Source of the DNA: Candidatus Heimdallarchaeota archaeon
GTDB lineage: Archaea > Asgardarchaeota > Heimdallarchaeia > Heimdallarchaeales > Kariarchaeaceae
Reading direction: 5' to 3'
DNA: 64,000 nt
Assembly (NCBI GenBank): GCA_030149205.1
Contig: JASBSB010000003.1
Coordinates: forward strand, 248,001-312,000
The position numbers were made by a program, and so were the translations under genes. The notes under the pieces were generated by a model. It ran no database searches and was not told the DNA's origin. It was given only the letters and a program-made list of their open reading frames with translations. Each line of letters opens with the position of its first letter. Position 1 is the first letter of the stretch. Below, piece by piece: positions 53,973 to 62,572 of this stretch.

Positions 53973-54272
53973 ATGGATGTTAATATCATAGAACAAAAAG
54001 AAAATCCATTACTTGATAGGACAGAGGTGCTTGCAGAGCTAATTTTTGAAAAAGAAAGCACACCTTCAAGGGACGCAATAACAAGTAGAGTTTCGGCTTT
54101 GCTAAATTCTGACCAGAAAAGAACGATTTTAAAGGAGATTCAAACAAAATTTGGTGAAACAAAAGCAATTGCAAAACTTCGTGTGTATAAAAGTGAAGAG
54201 ATAGCAAGAAGAGTAGAGCCTGATTATGTTTTAAAGAGAAATAACTTGACAGGTGAGGTAAAAAATGAGTGA
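53973..54272 (+). CDS. rps24e: Small ribosomal subunit protein eS24
   Basis: A 99-residue 30S protein shared with eukaryotes. Typical segments are [12 protein letters not shown] at the start, [17 protein letters not shown] and [30 protein letters not shown] at 53973, 2 nt after the upstream stop. It overlaps the eS31 start by 8 nt, indicating coupled translation. Confidence 0.95.
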   Translation: MDVNIIEQKENPLLDRTEVLAELIFEKESTPSRDAITSRVSALLNSDQKRTILKEIQTKFGETKAIAKLRVYKSEEIARRVEPDYVLKRNNLTGEVKNE

Positions 54273-54411
54273 GTCAAAATATTATAAGGTTGAAGGTGAA
54301 AAACTAAAAAGAACCAAAAAAGAGTGTCCAAAATGTGGAAAGGGGTATTTCATGGCCGAACACAAAGATAGATACACCTGTGGAAAATGTGGTCACACTA
54401 TTTCCAAATAA
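54265..54411 (+). CDS. rps27ae: Small ribosomal subunit protein eS31 (S27Ae)
   Basis: A 48-residue zinc-ribbon protein of the 30S subunit. Zinc ligands are C21, C24, C39 and C42, in [26 protein letters not shown], ending SK. In eukaryotes this protein is made as a fusion to ubiquitin; here it stands alone with no ubiquitin domain. Its ATG lies within the last codons of eS24 (8-nt overlap). Confidence 0.93.
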   Translation: MSESKYYKVEGEKLKRTKKECPKCGKGYFMAEHKDRYTCGKCGHTISK

Positions 54412-54527
54412 GCTATGTGAGAAAACTAAAGTTAACCAAGATCTTGATTGTAAACACTTCGGTTACTAGATTTATGATTAGTTCAGAAAAATACAAAGGG
54501 AAAGCAAGAAATATTAACTTTTAAAAT

Positions 54528-55091
54528 TTAATTTTCGAGTTGTTCTTCTTCAAATTGTTTTTCCCATTCCTCAATCCATTCTAGCTTTCCTAATCCTGCT
54601 TGTCGAGAGGTAATTCCAACCCTGATATTTGCCTTTTGCATACCTACTACAGCCACTTTTCCTCGATATGTATCACCGATACTTACTCGTTTCCCACTAT
54701 CTCGACCGATCATTGCCTGATCGGATTGTTTGTACTGGAAAAAGTCATCACCCATCTGGGATCGATGACAAAGACATTCAATTGTACTGACCTGGATAAA
54801 GATACCAAAATCAACTACATCAACCACACGACCCTCAACTATCTCGTTCCTTTCAGGTTTATAACAGAGTACCTTAAATTTACATGGATAGAATGCACCG
54901 CCATCCTGTGGTATTAATTTCCCCTTCCCTACCTCTTCAGCCTCTAAGACTGCAACTATCGATCCAAGTTCAGGGAAAACCCTTTCTTCAAGATTATCTC
55001 TTGCAAGTTCTAATAAGATGGATTTAAGTTCCTCATCGAAACGATTTGGTGGAACACGAAGGGTATCTGTGATTTGGCTGATATAATACAT
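54528..55091 (-). CDS. rpo7: RNA polymerase subunit Rpo7 (RpoE')
   Basis: The stalk subunit of archaeal RNA polymerase, counterpart of eukaryotic Rpb7. It has 187 residues, with an N-terminal RNP-like domain (DTLRVPPNRFDEELKSILLELA, then ERVFPELGSIVAVLEAEEVGKGKLIPQDGGAFYPCKFKVLCYKP) and a C-terminal S1/OB domain (GRVVDVVDFGIFIQVSTIECLCH). ATG at 55091. Its direction is opposite to both the spt4 run and the eS6 run that flank it, although these are normally one operon with rpo7 inside it. Confidence 0.96.
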   Translation of the reverse strand: MYYISQITDTLRVPPNRFDEELKSILLELARDNLEERVFPELGSIVAVLEAEEVGKGKLIPQDGGAFYPCKFKVLCYKPERNEIVEGRVVDVVDFGIFIQVSTIECLCHRSQMGDDFFQYKQSDQAMIGRDSGKRVSIGDTYRGKVAVVGMQKANIRVGITSRQAGLGKLEWIEEWEKQFEEEQLEN

Positions 55092-55267
55092 TTAAATAAA
55101 ACTCCACTTAAATTAATTAAACATCCTTTCTAAATTGTTTATAATTAAAATGATTTTGATATGTTTCGATGGAAAGTTTACCCAGTTTGAAAATGAATAA
55201 GAAGTTTAGCATTAGTCATTTAGGAATCAAACTATAGGCTTAATAAAATATAATATGATGAAAGATA

Positions 55268-55642
55268 ATGATTGAAAAAATGGTTATCAATATTGGAACT
55301 CAATCTGGGTATTCCAAGAAGGTGATTCTTGAAAAAGAAGCCAGAGTAGAACTCTTTGGACATAAAATCGGTGATGAGATAGATGGTGTCACTATTGGAT
55401 CTGAATATGAGGGGTATGTATTCAAAATTACTGGTGGTTCTGATGAAGATGGAGTTGCAATGAGACCTGAATTTGAGTCTGAGGGTTATAGAAGGCTACT
55501 TATCTCAAAAAGTGTTGGATTAAGAACCAAAAGGAAAGGAGAGAGAAAACGAAGAAGGTTAAGAGGGAACATTATTGCAGATGACATATCACAATTAAAT
55601 CTTAAAGTGGTAAAAGAAGGCAAGAAAAAAATCAAAGAATAA
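55268..55642 (+). CDS. rps6e: Small ribosomal subunit protein eS6
   Basis: A 124-residue 30S protein. It matches eS6 at IGDEIDGVTIG, GYVFKITGGSDEDGVAMRPEF and the basic GLRTKRKGERKRRRLRGNIIADDISQLNLKV stretch. ATG 55268 is used; a second ATG at codon 5 is possible. It is 19 bp upstream of aIF2-gamma, a common archaeal pair. Confidence 0.95.
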   Translation: MIEKMVINIGTQSGYSKKVILEKEARVELFGHKIGDEIDGVTIGSEYEGYVFKITGGSDEDGVAMRPEFESEGYRRLLISKSVGLRTKRKGERKRRRLRGNIIADDISQLNLKVVKEGKKKIKE

Positions 55643-55649
55643 AATTATT

Positions 55650-55654
55650 GGAGG
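55650..55654 (+). promoter_or_regulatory. Shine-Dalgarno GGAGG deciding the aIF2-gamma GTG start
   Basis: GGAGG ends 7 nt before the GTG at 55662. It is the clearest ribosome-binding site near this start and supports translation from that GTG, which includes the long Lys-rich N-terminal extension. Confidence 0.7.
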
Positions 55655-55661
55655 ATAAATC

Positions 55662-57083
55662 GTGTCAGTTAAGAGAAAAAGTAGAGCAAAGAAAAAAGAA
55701 GAATCGGTAACCGTTAAAGAGGAAAAAAAGCCAATTAAATCAAAAAAAACTAAGACAAAAAAAACAACTGGCACAAAAGCGCCAAAATCAACCTCTACTA
55801 AAACCAGCAAATCAAAGCCTAAAACAACCAAAAAATCAACAAAAGTCATTCACCCTGAAGTAAATATCGGTACCGCAGGGCATGTCGACGAGGGCAAATC
55901 TACCCTTATACAATCATTGACTGGGAAATTCCCAGACAACCACTCTGAGGAGATTAAAAGAGGTATCACTATCAGGTTGGGTTATGCAGATTGTGACATC
56001 AAAGAATGTCCTAAATGTTCAGAACCAGATAAATGGACTGTTGAAGATGTATGCCCACACTGCGGATCAAAAACCAAACTAAATAGACGAATCTCATTTG
56101 TTGACGCACCAGGACACGAAATCCTTATGCAAGTTATGTTATCAGGTGCCGCTATTATGGATGGAGTAATCTTGGTTGTTGGTGCAAATAAAAAAGTGCC
56201 ACAACCACAAACCAGAGAACACCTTGCAGCTATTACAGCCTTAGGGATAAAAAATGTTATTGTTGTTCAAAACAAGGTTGAGCTTGTCTCAGTAGAACAA
56301 GCAAGAGAGAACTACAAACAGATCAAAAATTTCCTCAAAGGAACCTTAGCTGAAAATGCACCTATCATTCCAATGAGTGCAATTCATGGTATAAATAAAG
56401 ATTTATTGCTATCTGCAATTCAAAATTTCATTCCTACACCGAAACATGATGCCAAAGCACCTTTACGGATGTTTGCAGCAAGGTCATTTGATATTAACAC
56501 ACCTGGTACTACAGCTAAGAATCTAAAAGGTGGAGTATTTGGTGGATCAATTACTACAGGTAAGGTTAAAGTAGGAGAAACTGTAAGGATACTACCTGGA
56601 CTAAAGAAAAAAGAGGGTAAAACAACATTAAGAATACCTGTAGACACGAAGGTCTTAAGTATCCGAGTTGGGGAATCTGGAGACAGTAAAGATGCCACCC
56701 CTGGAGGATTAGTTGCAATACAGACTGAGATAGATCCTAGTATGACAAGGTCAGATAATCTTAGTGGAAGTATCCTTACCACTCCAGAAACCCCAGTTGA
56801 GGTTGTCGATGAACTCCATTTGAAATACACACTCTTCGATTCTGTGGTGGGTTCAGACACAAATGAGGCTGTGAAACCTCTTGCTAAAAAAGAACCTCTT
56901 TTATTAACTGTAGGAACAGCAACGGTCACAGGAACAATAACACAATTGAAAAAGAGTATAGCTGATGTAAAGTTAACCTCAGTCATAGCAATGGACCCCT
57001 CAGTTAAAGTGGCTATAAGTCGCCTGATCCATAAAAGATGGAGACTAATTGGTTTTGCAGATATAGTTGAAGATGAAGGATAA
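55662..57083 (+). CDS. eif2g: Translation initiation factor aIF2 gamma subunit
   Basis: This GTPase delivers initiator tRNA to the ribosome. It has 473 residues starting at GTG with a strong Shine-Dalgarno motif. Residues ~2-62 form a Lys/Thr/Ser-rich extension not usual in archaeal aIF2-gamma (about 410 residues). G1 is GHVDEGKST (73-81), where most homologues read GHVDHGKT. The zinc knuckle Cys (CPKC and CPHC), G3 DAPGHE and G4 NKVE follow, then the domain II and III beta barrels. It is followed by a PIN protein whose start overlaps it by 11 nt. Confidence 0.95.
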   Translation: MSVKRKSRAKKKEESVTVKEEKKPIKSKKTKTKKTTGTKAPKSTSTKTSKSKPKTTKKSTKVIHPEVNIGTAGHVDEGKSTLIQSLTGKFPDNHSEEIKRGITIRLGYADCDIKECPKCSEPDKWTVEDVCPHCGSKTKLNRRISFVDAPGHEILMQVMLSGAAIMDGVILVVGANKKVPQPQTREHLAAITALGIKNVIVVQNKVELVSVEQARENYKQIKNFLKGTLAENAPIIPMSAIHGINKDLLLSAIQNFIPTPKHDAKAPLRMFAARSFDINTPGTTAKNLKGGVFGGSITTGKVKVGETVRILPGLKKKEGKTTLRIPVDTKVLSIRVGESGDSKDATPGGLVAIQTEIDPSMTRSDNLSGSILTTPETPVEVVDELHLKYTLFDSVVGSDTNEAVKPLAKKEPLLLTVGTATVTGTITQLKKSIADVKLTSVIAMDPSVKVAISRLIHKRWRLIGFADIVEDEG

Positions 57084-57495
57084 CACACTGAAAATATTTA
57101 TAGATACAAATTTTATATTACATGCGATAGACTGGAACTTAAATTTTACTCATATATTAGAAAGAAATATCACCAAACCATATCAAATCATGATTCACCC
57201 TCTAGTTATAGAAGAACTTGATTTGCTCGAATCACAGTCTTCGAATTCAACCAAGCTTCTCTCAAAAATTAAGTTAGCAAGAGAATTAATATTGTCTAAT
57301 TTTATGATTTACAACAAATCCATCGAGGGAGAAGGTACTGATGTTAGTTTATTGTTGGCTGCAGAACATGAAGAAGGTGCAGTAATGACATTTGATTCCA
57401 ACTTGAGAAAAAGATGTAAAGAAAGGGGGATTCCAACTATAACTCTAACAAAAAGAAAGGAATTTATCTCTGATGGGTATTTAGAAGTAAATTAA
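57073..57495 (+). CDS. PIN-domain protein (Fcf1/COG1412-like)
   Basis: A 140-residue PIN ribonuclease-fold protein. Acidic active-site residues are Asp11 in IFIDTNF, Glu in HPLVIEELD, and Asp in GTDVSLLLAA and FDSNLRKRC. The last four are the order seen in Fcf1/Utp23-type PIN proteins for rRNA processing, which follow aIF2-gamma in many archaea. ATG 57073 overlaps the aIF2-gamma stop by 11 nt; a TTG two codons upstream is less likely. Confidence 0.88.
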   Translation: MKDNTLKIFIDTNFILHAIDWNLNFTHILERNITKPYQIMIHPLVIEELDLLESQSSNSTKLLSKIKLARELILSNFMIYNKSIEGEGTDVSLLLAAEHEEGAVMTFDSNLRKRCKERGIPTITLTKRKEFISDGYLEVN

Positions 57496-57506
57496 ATTGA
57501 GATTAA

Positions 57507-59540
57507 TTAAAGTTTTAATTTTGTTGATTTATAAGAAACTATGTTTGTAGCTGCAACACTCATGAAATTGATGGTTCCTTGGTTAAGTGAATAGCTAAAG
57601 GATAGGACTGTTGAACCGATCGTTCCGATTTTGTTTGTCCAGTTAGCAGAAACTCCCCAAGAGTGTTTAAGAGCTAGATTTCCACTCGCAACAAACCAGC
57701 CTAAAGAACCATCTTTCTTAACTGGGAGAGTTATCGTCAAATTATCCAACCTATAAATATAATCGGCGAGCCTGTTGTTGTCCCTTGTTAACCCTCCAAC
57801 ATCAGAACTGTATGCATTTGAGCTTGAAATAGCCATATTAAATATTCCAGTTTTTAACTTGGTAGGGTTAGAATATGTCTGAAGCTGAGCCATTAAGTAA
57901 GAGGCTTTCTTATTAGCATATGAGATGGTAAGATCTTTGGGGAGATTAAATGTGTAATTCATCGATCCCCAATATATGTTAATATCACCATCTACAACTT
58001 GAGATGTAAGTTGTAATCTAAATTCAGAAGGATTCTTGGGGTTTTTTATAACTTGGAATGAGTTTACCTTGACCCTCGCATTTGTCATCAGCTTTGCTTC
58101 TTCTTTCAATGAAGTAATAACCATATCCCTGGGGACGACTTTTTCATGTCTGAGTTCCTTTGGTAAACTCTTATCAAGATACAAATCATTGAAAGCAAAA
58201 CTTACCACGCGAGACCCTTGTGGTGATATTCTTATTGCATAGGAAACACCAGTTTGGTTAAATGCAAGGACACCATTTTTATAAATTCTATAAGTGTGAT
58301 TTCCGTAGGCCGTAACATCTATAGACTTGTTTGCACTGAGAGTTGCAACATCTCTACCACCAACGTCTTGAGCACCATTTTTTACTCTTTCATTGAACAT
58401 TACATTTGTTTGAATGTCAGCAGTAATAGCAGGTGTGCCACTGTAAAAGGAATAGGTGTTATTCGCGGTTGCTGTTACTCCACCACCACCACCTCCATTG
58501 TTTCCAGTGGTAAGAAGCCCGTCACAAGTTGTACCACATGATAGGGGAACTAATCCAGTGATTCTTTCAGTTGTCATCCAATCAATTTGCTTCTGAATAT
58601 CGTTGTAGTTTCCAAAGGCACTCACTGTTCCAAAGAAAACCAATGGGACACCTCGATCAAATAAAGCTGTTAGAGCAGATGTTGCTACTTTCGGAACTGC
58701 CCAGGTGCTAACAAGAACCAAATTATATGTTTCTGCCATGTATGTGGTGTTCAATGTAATCTTTCCTAAATCATACACATCTTTATTGGGATCGAATTGA
58801 AAAGTAATACCTTTAGTCTGTGTGATGTATCGAAATCTCTTATCGGTAATAGATTTTTCAAGGCGCTCGAATGCATTGTCCGTGATATCGTTAAAGGTAA
58901 GGATGGCTATTCTGTACGTGACAGGGGCAAAGAAATCTTTTAATGAGACTACCTTAGTGAGAACCGTCCTGTCAATTGTACCAGGGGCAGAACTGATTTT
59001 GATTTTTGCATAGAAGAGAGAGGTGTTAAATGGAATTCTTGCAAAAGTGACACCATAATCAGCCACAGATAAACCTATATCATAGGAAGCATTCCCACTT
59101 GATTGTTTATATCCTCCAAAGGTATCTCCAAGTCTAAACAAAGACCCCTGGGAGTTGACTTTATAAGCATTAATCGCTCCTTGAATAACCCAAGGAGCAA
59201 AATCATCTAGCCTTGTGTTTCCAATATATACATCGATTCCATGCACATAAACCGGAGAGGTTAACTTATTGTCTACCTGAACCCTTAACCCTACTACATC
59301 TTTGGATCTTTGTGGGTTTGGGTCGGAAAATACCTGAATGATCGTTCCAACAACCTCAGAGATTGAGTTTGCTGATTTATTAAGCTGTGAGGCAGGATTC
59401 AGACTTGTATTTGTAGAAATCGCATTATTCATAACAACAGAAACAGAAGCTCCACCAGCAACAGCAATTGCAATTACTAGAATCATAGCAATTACAGGAC
59501 TGACAGACCTATTTCTCTTTAACACAGAAATTTCTCTCAT
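57507..59540 (-). CDS. Giant archaeal pilin-like surface protein
   Basis: A 677-residue protein from the ATG at 59540 (the frame extends to 59603). The N-terminus, LKRNRSVSPVIAMILVIAIAVAGG, is the class III/type IV pilin-like (DUF1628-type) signal: a basic prefix before a VSPVIA helix that is cut by an archaeal prepilin peptidase and packs in the membrane or filament. Normal archaeal pilins are 100-200 residues. Here a large extracellular body follows, with a Rossmann-like region at ~230-330 (IAILTFNDITDNAF, then NLVLVSTWAVP, GVPLVFFGTVSAFG), a Gly-rich linker and beta domains. It may be a pilin-anchored adhesin or cell-surface protein. No prepilin peptidase or pilus ATPase is in the window. 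Confidence 0.75.
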   Translation of the reverse strand: MREISVLKRNRSVSPVIAMILVIAIAVAGGASVSVVMNNAISTNTSLNPASQLNKSANSISEVVGTIIQVFSDPNPQRSKDVVGLRVQVDNKLTSPVYVHGIDVYIGNTRLDDFAPWVIQGAINAYKVNSQGSLFRLGDTFGGYKQSSGNASYDIGLSVADYGVTFARIPFNTSLFYAKIKISSAPGTIDRTVLTKVVSLKDFFAPVTYRIAILTFNDITDNAFERLEKSITDKRFRYITQTKGITFQFDPNKDVYDLGKITLNTTYMAETYNLVLVSTWAVPKVATSALTALFDRGVPLVFFGTVSAFGNYNDIQKQIDWMTTERITGLVPLSCGTTCDGLLTTGNNGGGGGGVTATANNTYSFYSGTPAITADIQTNVMFNERVKNGAQDVGGRDVATLSANKSIDVTAYGNHTYRIYKNGVLAFNQTGVSYAIRISPQGSRVVSFAFNDLYLDKSLPKELRHEKVVPRDMVITSLKEEAKLMTNARVKVNSFQVIKNPKNPSEFRLQLTSQVVDGDINIYWGSMNYTFNLPKDLTISYANKKASYLMAQLQTYSNPTKLKTGIFNMAISSSNAYSSDVGGLTRDNNRLADYIYRLDNLTITLPVKKDGSLGWFVASGNLALKHSWGVSANWTNKIGTIGSTVLSFSYSLNQGTINFMSVAATNIVSYKSTKLKL

Positions 59541-59639
59541 CTTATATAAAAAGTCTTCTTCCAGCCTAATAAATGTTATGCAATAAAATAAAGATATTCC
59601 CATTTAGATAATTTGTAAGTAATGTATTTAAATTTGTGA

Positions 59640-61850
59640 TTAACTCATGTACTTTTTGGTGAGAATAATTGCCACTGCCAGGGCTAATCCTAAGCTTGCA
59701 CCTATAATAATTGCTATTTCATTTGTAAATGGACGGGAGCTTGACTGAACAGGATTATCAACTTTAAACTGAAAAATCTGAGAACTAAAATGATTTAAGT
59801 TATCCTTAGCGTAGACTATTAACGTATAGGTTCCATTTAATACTTTTGTACTATCAAATTGGATTTTATAAAGATCTGAACCCTTTGAATTCATCTGACC
59901 ACTTAAAATAATTTGTTTTGGACCTTTATTGTTAAAGATTTGATATTCTGAAACTAAGATTCCAGATGGATCGGTTATACTAAAGTTAAACTCAACTGTA
60001 CCTTTGACAATGGAATCATTTTGGAGTGTAAGTGAATGAATTATTGGATTATCAAATCCAACACCAGATAAATCAATTGAGTACTTTTGAAGATAACTTG
60101 AGTTAAACTGAATAGTTAAGACTAATTTAGCTATTTCAATTTTTTCATGTGAGGGGGTAAATTGGATCACAGTTTGGGCAGTTTCCCAACCTATCAAAGT
60201 AGCAGGTGCATTTGTCAACTTGAATGAGGGTGAGCCTGTTAAGTTATAGGAGAGGGAAATGTTCTTGTCACCTTGTGTTGAAATTAATAAACCCCTAGAT
60301 GTCGTATCATTAATTTTCTGATTCCCAAAATTCAAAGTATTGGATTGAATTGTAAATTTCGAATTAAAACTTGTGTAAATATATTGGGGAATGGAGACGA
60401 AACCAACGAAGGGATTGTAATTTTCTGTTAAAGTAGCCCCTGTTAAAAAGTAAAGAGAACCGTTGTTTATTACCTTGGACATAAGGTCTAATTTAATTGA
60501 CTGAGCAAAACCCTGTAGAAAGGAATACTTGTTTGCAAGTTGATTGAAAATTGATAAAGCACCGCCAGCTCCAAACTCATAAGAGTAGTTGGAAAGATTC
60601 AAGTACTCTCCATTAACCTCTCTCTCAGGGTAAAGAAATTTATTTCCAGAATAAAAACCGACATTTTGCAGATTAAAAAGGCTGGCAAAATCAAAGCCTG
60701 AAAATCCAGTTATATTAAGAAAATTAGAGTAAGTGTCTAAGATTGAGAGGGTCCCAATTATCCCGTATCTCATTCCAAACTCTTTTTGTACTAAATAGGG
60801 TTCAGAAACGTTCCACCAGGTCGTATCAACCCTATAATTACCGCTTGTTGTGCCATTCAACCAGTTTAAAAGTCCTATTCGAACATTTGTCAAATTCAAG
60901 GTGGAATTATAATTTTGTATTCTTGAAAATAGATCAAAAAATCCGGTTTGACCGTCCGCATATCCAGTTGCAACAAGGTTTGGTGTTTGGGAACTTACTG
61001 GAATAAAATTTTCAGTTCCATTGAATTGTAATTGTTTTAGAAGATAAGTTAAGCTGTCATTAAATAGTGATTTTACCTCAGAATTGCTGATATTGAAGGT
61101 TTGTAGCTTTAAGGTTAAATCTGTCACACCTGCCACACCTAGTCCAATTCCATTTAATGTCAGATTTTTGGAGCTACTAAATTTAAAATCAACATTTGGA
61201 TACCAATTTATCCTTTGAAGGGTGTTTGCCAAGGTGGAATTCCAATGAATTTTTCCTGATTTGTACACCTCAGATGCTATAGTATGAATTAATTTTAAAG
61301 TAGTATTTTTGAAAAGAACATTATTTGTCATGTTATATAACAAGCCATAAAATGCTGCTATTCCTGATAATCCAAAATCTAAACTTAAATCAATATTAGT
61401 GTCGTTGTTCGAGATTGTCCAATATACATGCGTTGAGTTAACAAAGGAAGTATGTTTCAACAAATCATTTCCTATTGATTCCGCAAGCTGAATTGCGTCC
61501 TGTCTACTTTTTGTGTCAATCACCGAAGAAAATGCATTTACATTTTTAAGCAGATTTAATCCGACACCTGCTTCTCCAGCAAGTCCATAAAAATTCAAAG
61601 GGGAACCAGGAGAACTTGGAAATAATCCTGAACCTAATTTTTGAAATTTATTTTGTATTTTTTGAGTAATTTCTTTGAAAATGTATGTAGCAGACTTATT
61701 GTAAGTTGGGTATAAATTATTGCTAGTTTTGATAGCTGTAGAACCATTTACAGAGTGAATATCACTCAGAACTGGTGTCACATTGCTGCCTCCGTTCATG
61801 AGGATTACAATCAGCAGTATAGGGATGAGGTATGTACCTAGCTTCTTCAT
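59640..61850 (-). CDS. Secreted LanC-like toroid protein with Ig-like domains and C-terminal anchor
   Basis: A 736-residue extracellular protein. A signal segment (~6-20) precedes six evenly spaced Gly-rich helix-pair motifs at ~89-98 (GLAGEAGVGL), 159-166, 234-245, 296-305, 359-369 and 426-434 (EFGAGGALSI). A 65-75 residue period with GxxG turns matches the (alpha/alpha) toroid of LanC and related enzymes. LanC zinc ligands (Cys, CHG) are absent, and there is no Cys in the whole protein, so it cannot be a classic lanthionine cyclase. Two Ig-like domains (~500-690) and a C-terminal membrane helix follow. A sugar-processing or binding role is possible, since such toroids also occur in glycoside hydrolases. 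Confidence 0.6.
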   Translation of the reverse strand: MKKLGTYLIPILLIVILMNGGSNVTPVLSDIHSVNGSTAIKTSNNLYPTYNKSATYIFKEITQKIQNKFQKLGSGLFPSSPGSPLNFYGLAGEAGVGLNLLKNVNAFSSVIDTKSRQDAIQLAESIGNDLLKHTSFVNSTHVYWTISNNDTNIDLSLDFGLSGIAAFYGLLYNMTNNVLFKNTTLKLIHTIASEVYKSGKIHWNSTLANTLQRINWYPNVDFKFSSSKNLTLNGIGLGVAGVTDLTLKLQTFNISNSEVKSLFNDSLTYLLKQLQFNGTENFIPVSSQTPNLVATGYADGQTGFFDLFSRIQNYNSTLNLTNVRIGLLNWLNGTTSGNYRVDTTWWNVSEPYLVQKEFGMRYGIIGTLSILDTYSNFLNITGFSGFDFASLFNLQNVGFYSGNKFLYPEREVNGEYLNLSNYSYEFGAGGALSIFNQLANKYSFLQGFAQSIKLDLMSKVINNGSLYFLTGATLTENYNPFVGFVSIPQYIYTSFNSKFTIQSNTLNFGNQKINDTTSRGLLISTQGDKNISLSYNLTGSPSFKLTNAPATLIGWETAQTVIQFTPSHEKIEIAKLVLTIQFNSSYLQKYSIDLSGVGFDNPIIHSLTLQNDSIVKGTVEFNFSITDPSGILVSEYQIFNNKGPKQIILSGQMNSKGSDLYKIQFDSTKVLNGTYTLIVYAKDNLNHFSSQIFQFKVDNPVQSSSRPFTNEIAIIIGASLGLALAVAIILTKKYMS

Positions 61851-61916
61851 TATTACAAAGTATATGTATTTTTCGTAAATAAGAACTTTATTGCATTCTT
61901 TACATGGGAATTATAA

Positions 61917-62510
61917 TTAAAATGAATTAAAAAGATACAACTGAAGTATAGCTAGCCCCAAAAGAACAAAGCCATTTGAGAACAGGTAAATCCTGGTCCA
62001 GAATTTTGAGATTGTCTTATCCTTCCAGAAAAACCTAGGAAGATGAATTAAATAGGTCCCACTCATCTTTTGAGTAATTTCTTCTCCTGTAATACCAGTA
62101 GCTACCCAGTCAGCTGCATACATAATTTGGTCTAAATCATTACCCGACTTTTCCTTCCAAGTTGGAAAGTAATCTAAGATGAGATGGGTAAACATTCCGA
62201 TATTGAAAAATGCCAATAAGGGATAAACGATATGAGTTTGTGCCACTGTCCTGCTCAAATAAACTAGCCCCATCATTAGTAATGAAGGAAAAGCTGAGTG
62301 GAAAAACCAATCTCTGTGAGCAAACAACTTTCCCCAGATGAGATCAAGGTCAGGAAATTGTGCACCAAAGACTGAGAGCAGGAATGCCAATGTTAACCAC
62401 GAGTAATCCCTTGGGTAAACAAATGTGTAAGATTTGATGTAAACTAATAATGCCATGGTCGCTCCAAAGGCAATTAGAGAGAAATTAATATGCCAGGTTC
62501 GATTTGCCAT
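61917..62510 (-). CDS. YdjM/DUF457-type membrane-bound metal-dependent hydrolase-like protein
   Basis: A 197-residue membrane protein with about five transmembrane segments. Metal-binding-like residues match the YdjM family: GAQFPDLDLIWGK (DxD, ~48-60), AHRDWFFHSAFPS (HR-x4-HS, ~64-76) and THLILDYFPTWKEKSG (H and D, ~107-122). The biochemical activity of these proteins is not established. ATG at 62510. It is next to priS on the same strand, with a 62-nt gap. Confidence 0.75.
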   Translation of the reverse strand: MANRTWHINFSLIAFGATMALLVYIKSYTFVYPRDYSWLTLAFLLSVFGAQFPDLDLIWGKLFAHRDWFFHSAFPSLLMMGLVYLSRTVAQTHIVYPLLAFFNIGMFTHLILDYFPTWKEKSGNDLDQIMYAADWVATGITGEEITQKMSGTYLIHLPRFFWKDKTISKFWTRIYLFSNGFVLLGLAILQLYLFNSF

Positions 62511-62572
62511 ACTTTTTTATGATAAAAATGAGCTTTTAACTCTACTCTTCAGAGAGTCCATTAAACCTAATT

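Noticed and set aside
54412..54527. Possible second C/D sRNA after eS31
   Set aside because: No C box close to consensus is paired with a CTGA at a suitable distance on either strand.
56420..57088. 222-codon open frame on the minus strand inside aIF2-gamma
   Set aside because: It is antisense to a strongly conserved GTPase gene, its composition follows from the codon use of the sense strand, and it matches no family.
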